Program-made: the position numbers and the translations under genes | Assembly (NCBI RefSeq): GCF_003207895.1 | Contig: NZ_NKUB01000009.1 | Location: 1-64,000, forward strand | Length of the DNA: 64,000 nucleotides | DNA from: Komagataeibacter swingsii | Lineage (GTDB): Bacteria > Pseudomonadota > Alphaproteobacteria > Acetobacterales > Acetobacteraceae | Direction of reading: 5' to 3' | Shown: piece after piece, positions 35,275-43,705 of the stretch | Numbering within the stretch: the first letter of the stretch is position 1 | Layout: every line of letters begins with the position of its first letter | Notes under the pieces: model-generated | What the model saw: the letters and a program-made list of their open reading frames with translations, nothing else | Told to the model about the DNA's origin: nothing | Database searches by the model: none

Positions 35275-38200
35275 TTATCCCTGCAATCCTTCCCATAACC
35301 CACCCTGTTTTACGATGGCGGCAATAACCGTGCGCAGTAGGGCATTATCGTTGAGCATCTGTTTGCCCATCTTTTCATGTGCGTCCATCAACTCGATGGT
35401 TGCATTCATCCCTTCTTCCTGGAGATCAGGTGAATTGGCGAACTGATCCTTGGTATTGGCCTGCGCCTGTTCGCGCAATTTTTTGGATTCTGCCAGTTTG
35501 GTTTCCAGTCCCATAACAAATGCCACCTTGTCTCCGTCCGTCAGGTCCCCTTCGAACAGATCATTGATGGCTTCGATAATACGGGAGAGCTGAACCTTCG
35601 CCTTGTCCTGCGGTAGCCCTGAACCTGCCTCTTTTATTGGTTCCAGCCCCTCTCCGGTTTCGTTCTTCAGCCCAAGCTTCTGCTTGCCAAGATCCTTCAT
35701 GCGATGATGCGTCAGGCGCAGGGTGGTTGTATCGACCGTCTCGCGCTCACGGTCGAATTTCAGCAGTGGCCAGAGCATTTTGGCAAAGAGATACAGCTTT
35801 TCATAATCCGGATTGCCGTAATTCAGCATCTGGCTGAAAAACTCGTACATCCGCATATAGGACGCCAGATCGCTCCGGAACTGGATCAGGCCATCCATCC
35901 GTTCCTTCGCCACCTGCCGTTCATGCGAACCTTCCGGCTCGTCCTGAAAGAGTTTTCGGGCTGCGCGATACCGGCCCAGCACGCGGGAACTGACCGGCAC
36001 AATGGCCGCATCAAGCTGCTGCTGCGTTGCTTTCGGATTAGTCAGGATACGGGCCACGCGATCGACTTCCGGCTGATCGTACAACCCGGCATCATCCAGC
36101 TTGTGGCGCAGGTTGACCACGCAGTTCGGATCGCTGAGGTCGGCCAGTTCGGCCCTGGTGTAATATTGCTGGAACGCCTTGAGGATAACTTCGGGGTCGT
36201 TCTCGAAATCCACCACGAAGGTCATGTCCTTGCCGGGATAGCAACGGTTCAGCCGCGAGAGCGTCTGGACAGCCTGAATGCCGCCCAGCTTCCGGTCCAC
36301 ATACATGCCGCATAGCAAAGGCTGATCGAATCCGGTCTGGAACTTGTTGGCCACGATCAGAATCCGCCACGGGTCTTCGGCAAAAACCTCCCGCAGGTCG
36401 CGCCCCTTCAGGGCGGGATTGATGTTGCTTTCCGTAAACGGCTCCGGGCCACTTTCCGGGTCATCCACCTCGCCCGAGAACGCTGCAAGCAACCCGAACG
36501 GATAATGCTTTTCCTTAACGTAGCGATCCATCGCCAGCTTCCAGCGCACCGCTTCCATGCGGCTGGCCGTTACCACCATGGCCCGTGCCCTGCCGCCAAG
36601 GAGCGGCTGCACATTCTGGCGGAAATGCTCCACCACGATCTGAACACGCGCGGCGATATTGGTGGGGTGCAGTCGCACCCACTTCATCAGCACCTTCTTT
36701 GCTTCCGAAGCTTCGACTTCCGTTTCATCCAGAACCTGACCGTTCTGGCTCAGGCGAAAGGCCTGTTTCCACGATACATAATTCTGCAACACATCAAGGA
36801 TGAAGCCCTCCTCGATCGCCTGGCGCATGGAATAGATGTGGAATGCTTCGGGCTTGTTGTTTTCCCCTTTGGGCTGGTCGGGGTGCGGCGGACGCCCGAA
36901 CAGTTCCAGCGTCTTGGCCTTTGGCGTGGCGGTGAAGGCGATAAAGGAAATGCCCGCATCGGCGGCAGGCCGCTGCGCCATTTCCGCTGCCAGCAGGTCT
37001 TCCATGCCGACCTCCCCGCCATCGGCAAGTTCTGCCAGTTCCCCTGCTGAAAGGGCCGCCTTCAGCTTGCTGGCCGCTGTGCCGGTCTGGGAAGAATGGG
37101 CTTCATCTGCAATGACAGCAAAATGCTTGCCCTCGGTTGCTGCAAGCTTGCGGATTTCCGCCAGCGCGAAGGGAAAGGTCTGGATCGTGCAGATGATGAT
37201 TTTTTTGCCCGCGTGCAGGGCTTCGGCAAGTTCCTGGCTTTTGCTGTCATTATTGCCGGAAATGGAGGCCACCACGCCGCGCGTGCGTTCAAAACTCTCG
37301 ATTGTTTCCGAAAGCTGCCGGTCCAGAACCGTCCGGTCCGACACCACGACCACGGTATCGAACACCTTGTGATTATGCCGGTCATGCAGGTCTGACAGGA
37401 AATGCGCCGTCCAGGCAATGGAGTTCGTCTTGCCCGACCCCGCGGAATGCTGGATCAGGTAACGCTGGCCCGGACCTTCCGCCACAATGGTGGCAACCAG
37501 AAGCCGCGTGGCGGCAAGCTGGTGATAGCGTGGAAAGATCCAGCCGGTAATCTTCCCCTTCTTCTTCACCGGGATGATGTAGCGGCCCAGAATGTCCAGC
37601 CATGAATCCGGCTGCCATACCTCACGCCACAGATAGGCTGTGGTGCCGGGATTGCCTGCCCTGCCATCATTCCCCTGATTGAATGGCAGGAAGCGGCTGT
37701 GCGCGCCATCCAGATGGGTGCACATCATCACGTCGCTATTGCTGATGGCAAAATGCACCACTGCCCCACCGGGGACCGAGAGCAATGGTTCCGCCGGTTT
37801 GCCGGGTGGCCTGGGCAGGCGGTCGGTGCAGTACTGCTCCACCGCGTCCTGAACCGACTGGGTATAGTTTGATTTCAGTTCCGCTGTTGCCACGGGCACG
37901 CCGTTCAGAAACAGCACCAGATCCAGTTCGTTGCCATTGCTGGCCGAATACCGCACCTGGCGCACCACGCGCAGGCGATTGGCGTTGTAGAGATGCTGTA
38001 GATGTGGGACCATCCTCAGTGCTGGACGGAACTGGCAGATTTTCAGCGTTTTCGTCAGCCCGATAATGTCCAGCCCGTCACGCAGCACAACCAGCACGCC
38101 GCGCGTGTTCAGGGCATCGCGCACACGCTGGCACAGCACGGTCCCTGCTGCTGCGCCATGTGTCTTTTCCAGTGTCTGCCACGCATCCGGCTCGCACTCG

Positions 38201-38346
38201 CGCACCCATGCCAGCAGATCTTCGGGAAACAGGGACAGGCCGACATCGTAGCGGCTGGCAGACCCTTCCTCATACAGCCAGCCGGAACGGCCGAGATAGT
38301 CGCAGATTTCGGATTCCAGATGGTGTTCCTTGTGGAGGTCGGTCAT
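35275..38346 (-). CDS. hsdR: Type I restriction enzyme, endonuclease/translocase subunit
   Basis: The 1023-residue subunit has an N-terminal PD-(D/E)xK nuclease (ELDLVLFLNGVPVATAELKS, about 140-160) and an SF2 translocase with Walker A HSAGSGKT near 300, DEAH in VIADEAHSSQ near 410, and further helicase motifs such as FTATPKAKT and ILIVANKFQTGFDQP. A C-terminal helical region should dock to the methylase. It is the last gene of the four-gene operon; its ATG overlaps the stop of the GIY-YIG gene by 4 bases. No frame damage is seen. Confidence 0.93.
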   Translation of the reverse strand: MTDLHKEHHLESEICDYLGRSGWLYEEGSASRYDVGLSLFPEDLLAWVRECEPDAWQTLEKTHGAAAGTVLCQRVRDALNTRGVLVVLRDGLDIIGLTKTLKICQFRPALRMVPHLQHLYNANRLRVVRQVRYSASNGNELDLVLFLNGVPVATAELKSNYTQSVQDAVEQYCTDRLPRPPGKPAEPLLSVPGGAVVHFAISNSDVMMCTHLDGAHSRFLPFNQGNDGRAGNPGTTAYLWREVWQPDSWLDILGRYIIPVKKKGKITGWIFPRYHQLAATRLLVATIVAEGPGQRYLIQHSAGSGKTNSIAWTAHFLSDLHDRHNHKVFDTVVVVSDRTVLDRQLSETIESFERTRGVVASISGNNDSKSQELAEALHAGKKIIICTIQTFPFALAEIRKLAATEGKHFAVIADEAHSSQTGTAASKLKAALSAGELAELADGGEVGMEDLLAAEMAQRPAADAGISFIAFTATPKAKTLELFGRPPHPDQPKGENNKPEAFHIYSMRQAIEEGFILDVLQNYVSWKQAFRLSQNGQVLDETEVEASEAKKVLMKWVRLHPTNIAARVQIVVEHFRQNVQPLLGGRARAMVVTASRMEAVRWKLAMDRYVKEKHYPFGLLAAFSGEVDDPESGPEPFTESNINPALKGRDLREVFAEDPWRILIVANKFQTGFDQPLLCGMYVDRKLGGIQAVQTLSRLNRCYPGKDMTFVVDFENDPEVILKAFQQYYTRAELADLSDPNCVVNLRHKLDDAGLYDQPEVDRVARILTNPKATQQQLDAAIVPVSSRVLGRYRAARKLFQDEPEGSHERQVAKERMDGLIQFRSDLASYMRMYEFFSQMLNYGNPDYEKLYLFAKMLWPLLKFDRERETVDTTTLRLTHHRMKDLGKQKLGLKNETGEGLEPIKEAGSGLPQDKAKVQLSRIIEAINDLFEGDLTDGDKVAFVMGLETKLAESKKLREQAQANTKDQFANSPDLQEEGMNATIELMDAHEKMGKQMLNDNALLRTVIAAIVKQGGLWEGLQG

Positions 38347-39290
38347 GAGTCGGCCCCTTCGTCAGGAATGGCCGCCAACTGTTGCGCCTGCCAGTCGCGG
38401 AATGTGATGTCCGGGTTATCTTCCAGCTTCCATGCAGCAGGCCCACTTACGGGATGACCAAACACGACGGCTGCGGCTGCACTTGGGCTTCTGAACGCAT
38501 AATCCTTGGTAAACACACGATGTTCGCCAGCCAGTTGCAGAATACCGGATCGTACCAGTTCCTCATGCAGCGGTTTATATGTGCCTTCCCCATGCCATTC
38601 AGTCCTGGCCTGAGACCCTGCCTCCACAACAAATTCACCGTCCTGAAAGATGGCTTTCGCCGTCAGGTCAATGCGTGGTTTGTGCAGGAAAAAGCGGGCT
38701 GTCTCGGTCGTGGTGGGGTTCGTTCCGGCCTCTGGCGCTTCAAAAGTTGGAACTGGCCGCGATGACCCCGCTGGGCGGCTGCGCTGGATGAACATATCCA
38801 CCCGGATGGCAGGCAGGACCACCATCAGGTTGGCAAGAAAGGCCTCCATCTTGGCAATGTCGGCTTCCGTCAGTCCCGGTAGGGAGGGCGCGTTGCCGTT
38901 ATGCAGCGGGGTGTGCCCGATCTCCCGCGCCATCGTGACCAGCCGCGCTTCCAGATATTTCACATGCGCCTTGTTGAGCCGGTTGGCGCTGGCGGAGACC
39001 AGAACGGCCGTTTCCCACCAGTCCTTGTCAGTCGCCGCCGCGTGCTGCTTCAGCCGTGTGCTGAGGTCCTCGGCTTCCCCGATATAGGCGAAATCCTGTC
39101 CATCCTTTTCGCCCAGCAGTAGATAAACCCCAGTATAATCGGCCTCCTTCCGTCGCAGCGCTTCGGTCAGGCGCGTACGCGGCGTGACGAATACATGCCC
39201 CGTCCAGTTGAACAGTTCGGCCGTCACCATACCATCCGGATGACCGTCGATATAGAACAGTTCCAGAGAGCGGCCTTTTGTGTCGATCAT
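38343..39290 (-). CDS. GIY-YIG nuclease-domain protein with DUF4357-like C-terminus
   Basis: The 315-residue protein has a GIY-YIG-type core at about 52-145: YTGVYLLLGEKDGQDFAYIGEAEDLSTRL (in two parts, with the YTGVY/AYIGE strands) and the later ARLVTMAREIG helix. The C-terminal end, with SPSAAAAVVFGHPVSGPAAW, resembles DUF4357. It is translated between hsdS and hsdR with 4-base overlaps on both sides, so it is an integral part of this restriction operon. Possible roles are nicking, DNA modification sensing or regulation of HsdR; none is shown. Confidence 0.75.
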   Translation of the reverse strand: MIDTKGRSLELFYIDGHPDGMVTAELFNWTGHVFVTPRTRLTEALRRKEADYTGVYLLLGEKDGQDFAYIGEAEDLSTRLKQHAAATDKDWWETAVLVSASANRLNKAHVKYLEARLVTMAREIGHTPLHNGNAPSLPGLTEADIAKMEAFLANLMVVLPAIRVDMFIQRSRPAGSSRPVPTFEAPEAGTNPTTTETARFFLHKPRIDLTAKAIFQDGEFVVEAGSQARTEWHGEGTYKPLHEELVRSGILQLAGEHRVFTKDYAFRSPSAAAAVVFGHPVSGPAAWKLEDNPDITFRDWQAQQLAAIPDEGADS

Positions 39291-40564
39291 GCTGCGATGG
39301 CCTTGTTCTGGTTGCGGACATCAATCTTGCCGGTGACGGCGGCTGAGATGAGGGCTGATCGGCGTTCTTTGAGGAGAGTGATTGTTGTCTTTGCAGCAGT
39401 TATCATATTTTCAAATTTGCCTTGTTCAATCTTTAAAAATTTAACAATCAATTTCTGTTCTTCAGGGGGAGGAACTATAGTTGGAAGAGTCATTAAATTT
39501 GTTGAAGAAATGGAAGCGAGATTAGTTGACTGTTTGGCGCGAGTCATAAAATAGAATTTGGCATAATCAGATCTTATGACCGCAGACAACCATTCAGAAA
39601 TTATGACTTTTGGCCTCACGGCAAAAACGTGATTTTGATGAACACAAGGAGCAATCTCGCCATGCCATATGGCGCCACGACCTAATTTGTCGAAGTCCCC
39701 ACCTTCATTCATCAGAACATCGCCTTTTTGAAGCAGATATCGTTCAACTTGGTCACTATCAATATAAATCATTGTTAATTCAGATAAATCCAGATACCCA
39801 TCTTGAACATTTGCTACGCGAAGATATGGTATTTTTACGGATTTTTCCTCAGATACATCTTTGCCTTTGGCAATTCCTGTTTGCACAGAAGCCACATTTT
39901 TCAAGGGTCGAACCTTCCACCCTTCCGGCACCATCCCAATCCACGGAATACCTGACTCTTTCATGGGAGCGTTGGGATTCAGGCCTTTTGTTACGGCGTG
40001 GGAGATGACGGCCTGCCGCTTTTCCGCAAGGAGGGCAATCAGTCGTTCCTGTTTGGCAATCAGGGCGTCAATTTTTCCGCACTCACGGTCCAGAAAGCTG
40101 GCTATTGCCTGTTGTTCGGGAAGTGAGGGAAAGGTAACTAATTGGCTATACAGTGTTTCACGCGATAAACCCGGCACGCCGGTGTCTTGACTTAATGATG
40201 CTAAATTCAAAATATGCAGAAACCAATAAACCCAGCGCATATTTATCAAAGATGATAATTCAACAAAAAATACGGTATCGATTGCGAAAGCGGGAATTTG
40301 AGACCAGTTTAACGCACCGCACGAACCTTTTCTTCCGATCATTATTGTTGGAGATGGTGCGTTAGAAATATTGTGAAAACCGACCACTCCATTTGAACCA
40401 TAGACTGGGACAGAGCCATCCTCAGCGCGGTCTTCATTTTTTAAGTTGTCGCCATAAACAACTGAGATAATCCGTTTAAGTTGGACCATATTCCACCCAA
40501 CCGGAATCTCACCGATCCACTCAACCCCACTATCCTTATACGCCGGATACTTCGGAAAACTCAT
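39287..40564 (-). CDS. hsdS: Type I restriction-modification specificity subunit
   Basis: The 425-residue subunit has two target-recognition domains separated and ended by conserved helices. Landmarks are DSGVEWIGEIPVGW at the start, SLPEQQAIASFLDRECGKIDALI in the middle, ESGIPWIGMVPEGW opening the second half, and PPPEEQKLIVKFL near the end. It fixes the DNA sequence that the complex methylates and cuts. The two recognition domains are visibly AT-richer than the rest of the operon, as is common where these parts are swapped between strains. It overlaps both neighbours by 4 bases. Confidence 0.92.
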   Translation of the reverse strand: MSFPKYPAYKDSGVEWIGEIPVGWNMVQLKRIISVVYGDNLKNEDRAEDGSVPVYGSNGVVGFHNISNAPSPTIMIGRKGSCGALNWSQIPAFAIDTVFFVELSSLINMRWVYWFLHILNLASLSQDTGVPGLSRETLYSQLVTFPSLPEQQAIASFLDRECGKIDALIAKQERLIALLAEKRQAVISHAVTKGLNPNAPMKESGIPWIGMVPEGWKVRPLKNVASVQTGIAKGKDVSEEKSVKIPYLRVANVQDGYLDLSELTMIYIDSDQVERYLLQKGDVLMNEGGDFDKLGRGAIWHGEIAPCVHQNHVFAVRPKVIISEWLSAVIRSDYAKFYFMTRAKQSTNLASISSTNLMTLPTIVPPPEEQKLIVKFLKIEQGKFENMITAAKTTITLLKERRSALISAAVTGKIDVRNQNKAIAA

Positions 40565-42408
40565 ACCGAAAGCTCCTCAAGCATCGCCATGATTTTCGCG
40601 GTCACATCCTTCAGGTCCGCATCAATCTCCGCAAGCGGGCGCGGCGGCTCGAATACATAGAAATACCGGTTGAACGGGATTTCATAGCCAATCTTCGTTC
40701 TGGCCTCGTCAATCCACGCATCCGGGGCATGAGGCAGGACTTCGCATTTGAAGTAGGCGTGGATATCCTCATCCAGCGGCACGTTTTCCGTATCGCGCAG
40801 GCTGCTGTCGGGCATGGGCTTGCCCTTCGCCTTGCCGCGCTGTCCGAGGATGATGTTGCCATCCTCATCACGCTGCGGGCGCTCCACCGTGATGGTCTGG
40901 TAGCCAAAATCTTCATTGCGGAAGATACGGCTCAGCGGGGCCAGCCTGACCTTGCCGCCTTCGGGGGCTTCGGGCGGTTCCGCCCCCTTGGCCACGACTT
41001 CGCGCGTCTGCGCGCCATCGGCGGTGGTGATGGTGGCAAGCTGTGCATCCTGCGCATCGCGGAACAGGCGGGTGACAAGGGTAATGTCATCCTCTCCCAT
41101 TTCCTTGCGCTTGGAGCCAAGGCTTTTGCGCATTTTCTGCCAGAAGGACGACGCGTCGATCAGTTGCACCCTGCCCTTGCGGTTCTTCGGCTTGCGGTTG
41201 GTCAGCACCCAGACATAGGTGGCGATGCCGGTGTTGAAGAACATGTCGGTCGGCAGCGCGATGATGGCTTCCACCAGGTCTTCTTCCAGCACGAAACGGC
41301 GGATTTCGGATTCACCGGAACCAGCAGCGCCGGTGAACAGGGGCGAGCCGTTCAGGACAATACCAAAGCGCGCGCCACCATCCTTTGCAGGACGCATCTT
41401 GTGGACAAGATGCAGCAGGAACAGCATGGAACCGTCCGAGATACGGGGCAGGCCGGGGCCGAAGCGGCCATCATAACCCAGCTTTTCATGCTCGGCCCGG
41501 ACGGCTTTCTCAACCTTCTTCCATTCCACGCCGAAAGGTGGATTAGAGAGCATGTAATCGAATTTGTAATCCGCCAGTTCGTCATCAGAAAGCGTGTTGC
41601 CAAGGCGGATATTGCTGACATCCTGATTACGGATCAGCATGTCAGCCTTGCAGATGGCATAGGATTCCGGGTTCAGTTCCTGCCCGAACATGGTCAGGCG
41701 CGCATCCGGGTTGTGGTCAAGCAGGAATTCTTCCGCAACCGAGAGCATGCCGCCCGTGCCGGCCGTGGGGTCATAGATGGTGCGCACGGCCGGGTTGCCT
41801 GGGGTCAGCAGGTCGTCGTCCTCGGCAAAGATCAGGTTCACCATCAGCTTGATGACTTCGCGCGGGGTGAAGTGTTCCCCCGCCGTCTCGTTGGACGCTT
41901 CGGAGAACTTGCGGATCAGCTCCTCGAACACCTGCCCCATCTGATGGTTATCGACGGCCTTGTCACTGAGGTCGAAGCCTACGAATTTTTCCAGGACCAG
42001 ATAGAGCAGATTGGCCTTTGCCAGGCGGTCTGTCTGCTCGGCGAAGCGGAAATGATCGAAGATGTCGCGCGCGGTAGGTGAGAAGGCATTGATATAGGCG
42101 GAAAGGTTCTGGGTCAGGTTGTCCGGGTCGCCCAGCACGTCTTTCAGGGTAAAATCAGACGTGTTTACAAATTTCAAACCGGCGGCTTTTTCCATGAACG
42201 GCATCGGATCGATGCCTTTGCTTTCCCACTTCGCCTTTTCCTTTAGCACTTTGTCACGGGTGGGGATCAACACGGCGTCGAGGCGGCGCAGGACGGTGAA
42301 GGGCAGAATGACGCGCCCATATTCCGCAGGTCTGAAATCCCCGCGTAGAAGATCAGCGACCTGCCAGATCATGGAGGACAGGGAGGTCGTGCGGGGTGTC
42401 ATGCTCAT
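40561..42408 (-). CDS. hsdM: Type I restriction-modification methylase subunit
   Basis: The 615-residue N6-adenine methylase has the helical N-terminal HsdM domain, the AdoMet motif DPTAGTGGM near 213 and the catalytic NPPF near 286. It methylates host sites chosen by HsdS. The start is the first of two nearby ATGs (42408; 42402 is the other), neither with a clear ribosome-binding site. It is the first gene of the operon. The broken doc gene ends 39 bases upstream on the same strand. Confidence 0.93.
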   Translation of the reverse strand: MSMTPRTTSLSSMIWQVADLLRGDFRPAEYGRVILPFTVLRRLDAVLIPTRDKVLKEKAKWESKGIDPMPFMEKAAGLKFVNTSDFTLKDVLGDPDNLTQNLSAYINAFSPTARDIFDHFRFAEQTDRLAKANLLYLVLEKFVGFDLSDKAVDNHQMGQVFEELIRKFSEASNETAGEHFTPREVIKLMVNLIFAEDDDLLTPGNPAVRTIYDPTAGTGGMLSVAEEFLLDHNPDARLTMFGQELNPESYAICKADMLIRNQDVSNIRLGNTLSDDELADYKFDYMLSNPPFGVEWKKVEKAVRAEHEKLGYDGRFGPGLPRISDGSMLFLLHLVHKMRPAKDGGARFGIVLNGSPLFTGAAGSGESEIRRFVLEEDLVEAIIALPTDMFFNTGIATYVWVLTNRKPKNRKGRVQLIDASSFWQKMRKSLGSKRKEMGEDDITLVTRLFRDAQDAQLATITTADGAQTREVVAKGAEPPEAPEGGKVRLAPLSRIFRNEDFGYQTITVERPQRDEDGNIILGQRGKAKGKPMPDSSLRDTENVPLDEDIHAYFKCEVLPHAPDAWIDEARTKIGYEIPFNRYFYVFEPPRPLAEIDADLKDVTAKIMAMLEELSV

Positions 42409-42446
42409 GGGGAAATCTGATCCGGTACCGAAAACATGTAAATTTT

Positions 42447-42788
42447 TTAGTCTTGAAAGGGCTGCCTAAGCCAGACTGCGAACGCGTCTTCCTCCATTGC
42501 GCCAGACGCAAGGGCAACCATGGTTTCGACGGCGTCCGGGGCGCTGACCTGCACACGCGTTCCATTCAGCCGAAGGAATAAGGATGCAGCAACTCCAGCC
42601 TGTTCGCTTGCTGGCGTCATTGAAGGGATGATTACGGGTGATGTCATAAGTGTATGCGGTCGCTAAAGTCGCGGTGTCCGGCGGATCGGACTTCTCATGA
42701 TATCAGCGGTTTTCAGCGCGGGCCAACGCATTGTGCAGCAAATCTTCGTTTTTGACCCCGTGGGTTCCGCCGTATTCCTTCAGAGGCT
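42447..42788 (-). pseudogene. doc: Broken Doc (death-on-curing) toxin gene
   Basis: Read on the minus strand, EYGGTHGVKNEDLLHNALAR runs into a TGA stop (42703-42705). The frame then continues DTATLATAYTYDITRNHPF and the Doc/Fic active-site string HPFNDASKRT. A one-base insertion near 42600 shifts the frame to GVAASLFLRLNG and ends with VALASGAMEEDAFAVWLRQP. The order matches the Doc family from its middle to the end. The 5' part is replaced by the cloverleaf repeat, and no antitoxin gene is visible. It cannot make a working toxin. Confidence 0.85.
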
Positions 42789-42903
42789 GTTTGAAAACAA
42801 ATCATTGATAAAAAACAATAAAAGTTTTTGGGTGCTGCCTTTTTCTCAAAAAGGCGGCGTTCTTTCGAAGCTTTTGCAAAAAGCTTCACCAAAAACTTCC
42901 TTT
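42783..42903. repeat. Cloverleaf repeat, copy B
   Basis: The outer edges AAGTTTTTGG and CCAAAAACTT are perfectly inverted. Between them lie two hairpin arms: a GC arm (GCTGCCTTTTT with AAAAAGGCGGC) and GAAGCTTTT paired with AAAAGCTTC. The element lies between the remains of doc and the integrase, and appears to have removed or displaced the start of doc. Confidence 0.8.
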
Positions 42904-42904
42904 A

Positions 42905-43422
42905 ATTTTAAAGCGCTATCATGATCTGACTTTTCAAGCAGTCTCTCAGGGCCTGATCGTGCATGACATGAACGGCACCACATCAGGCTCCAGAAATTCG
43001 GGCGTATTGCATGGCGGAGGCGCTTGACGACCGTGCCTTTCGCAAAGCCCGTCTCAATCATCCTGTCACGAAATCCACGCAAGTCAGCAGGTTTCCATTT
43101 GCTTGCCATTCAGGGCGCCACAGGATCGTCAAGGAGGGCAGGGATATGACCGATGCGGTCATTCTCCCTATGGGCCATGCACGCATCCCGATAGTGTTCG
43201 ATCAACTGACGGATCGGGATGCGGTCGATGGCGGCGGTATCATGACACTGGCCCGGATCAATCTCGGCCCGTTTTTCATTGAACCAGTGTCAGGCCAAAG
43301 CGGATACGGTTGCCGTCGACCATTTTCCGGGCCTGGTACTGGCTGGGGCCACGATACCAGATCTCTTTTGGCAGCGTTCTGCCCATGGCGGGGTCGATAT
43401 TCGTCTTTTGTGATTCGCTCAT
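42905..43422 (-). pseudogene. Broken phage-type tyrosine integrase
   Basis: Three minus-strand pieces together resemble the N-terminal half of a tyrosine recombinase. The first is MSESQKTNIDP... with LPKEIWYRGPSQYQARKMVDG (43422 to a stop at 43276). The second, in a shifted frame, has FNEKRAEIDPGQ and PIRQLIEHYRDACMAHREND, ending at a stop at 43110. The third is KPADLRGFRDRMIETGFAKG, the core-binding domain. The catalytic domain is missing and sequence runs into the cloverleaf repeat. It lies about 140 bases beyond the 3' end of tRNA-Glu on the same strand, the usual place of an island integrase. Confidence 0.75.
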
Positions 43423-43561
43423 GGGAATCCCTGATATCACCAAGCCATCCCTGAGTGACGGAAACCCGTTTGGCTCAGGATTGGCTCAAGGTCCAACAAA
43501 CTGGAAATCAGGAAAGTGCCTGTGATCAGCCAAGACCCGCAGTAAACTGCGGCAAAGTAGC

Positions 43562-43637
43562 TGGCGTCCCGTACGGGATTCGAACCCGTGTTGCCGCCGT
43601 GAAAGGGCGGTGTCCTAGGCCTCTAGACGAACGGGAC
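43562..43637 (-). tRNA. tRNA-Glu (TTC)
   Basis: The minus strand gives a 76-base cloverleaf starting GTCCCGTTCGTCTAGAGG with anticodon TTC in CCCTTTCACGG, a GGTTCGAATCC T-arm and an encoded CCA. It is followed on the same strand by the broken integrase, so its 3' end is the probable attachment site of the island. Confidence 0.95.
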
Positions 43638-43705
43638 TAAAGGCGTGAGCGGTAAGTATCCCGACACGGGGGTAGGGTCAACCCCCTGATTCAGGAATAT
43701 TGAAA

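Noticed and set aside
40729-42081. 450-codon plus-strand frame inside hsdM
   Set aside because: Fully antisense to an intact methylase gene with AdoMet and NPPF motifs.
43011-43454. 147-codon plus-strand frame beside tRNA-Glu
   Set aside because: It is antisense to readable integrase fragments and has no family features.
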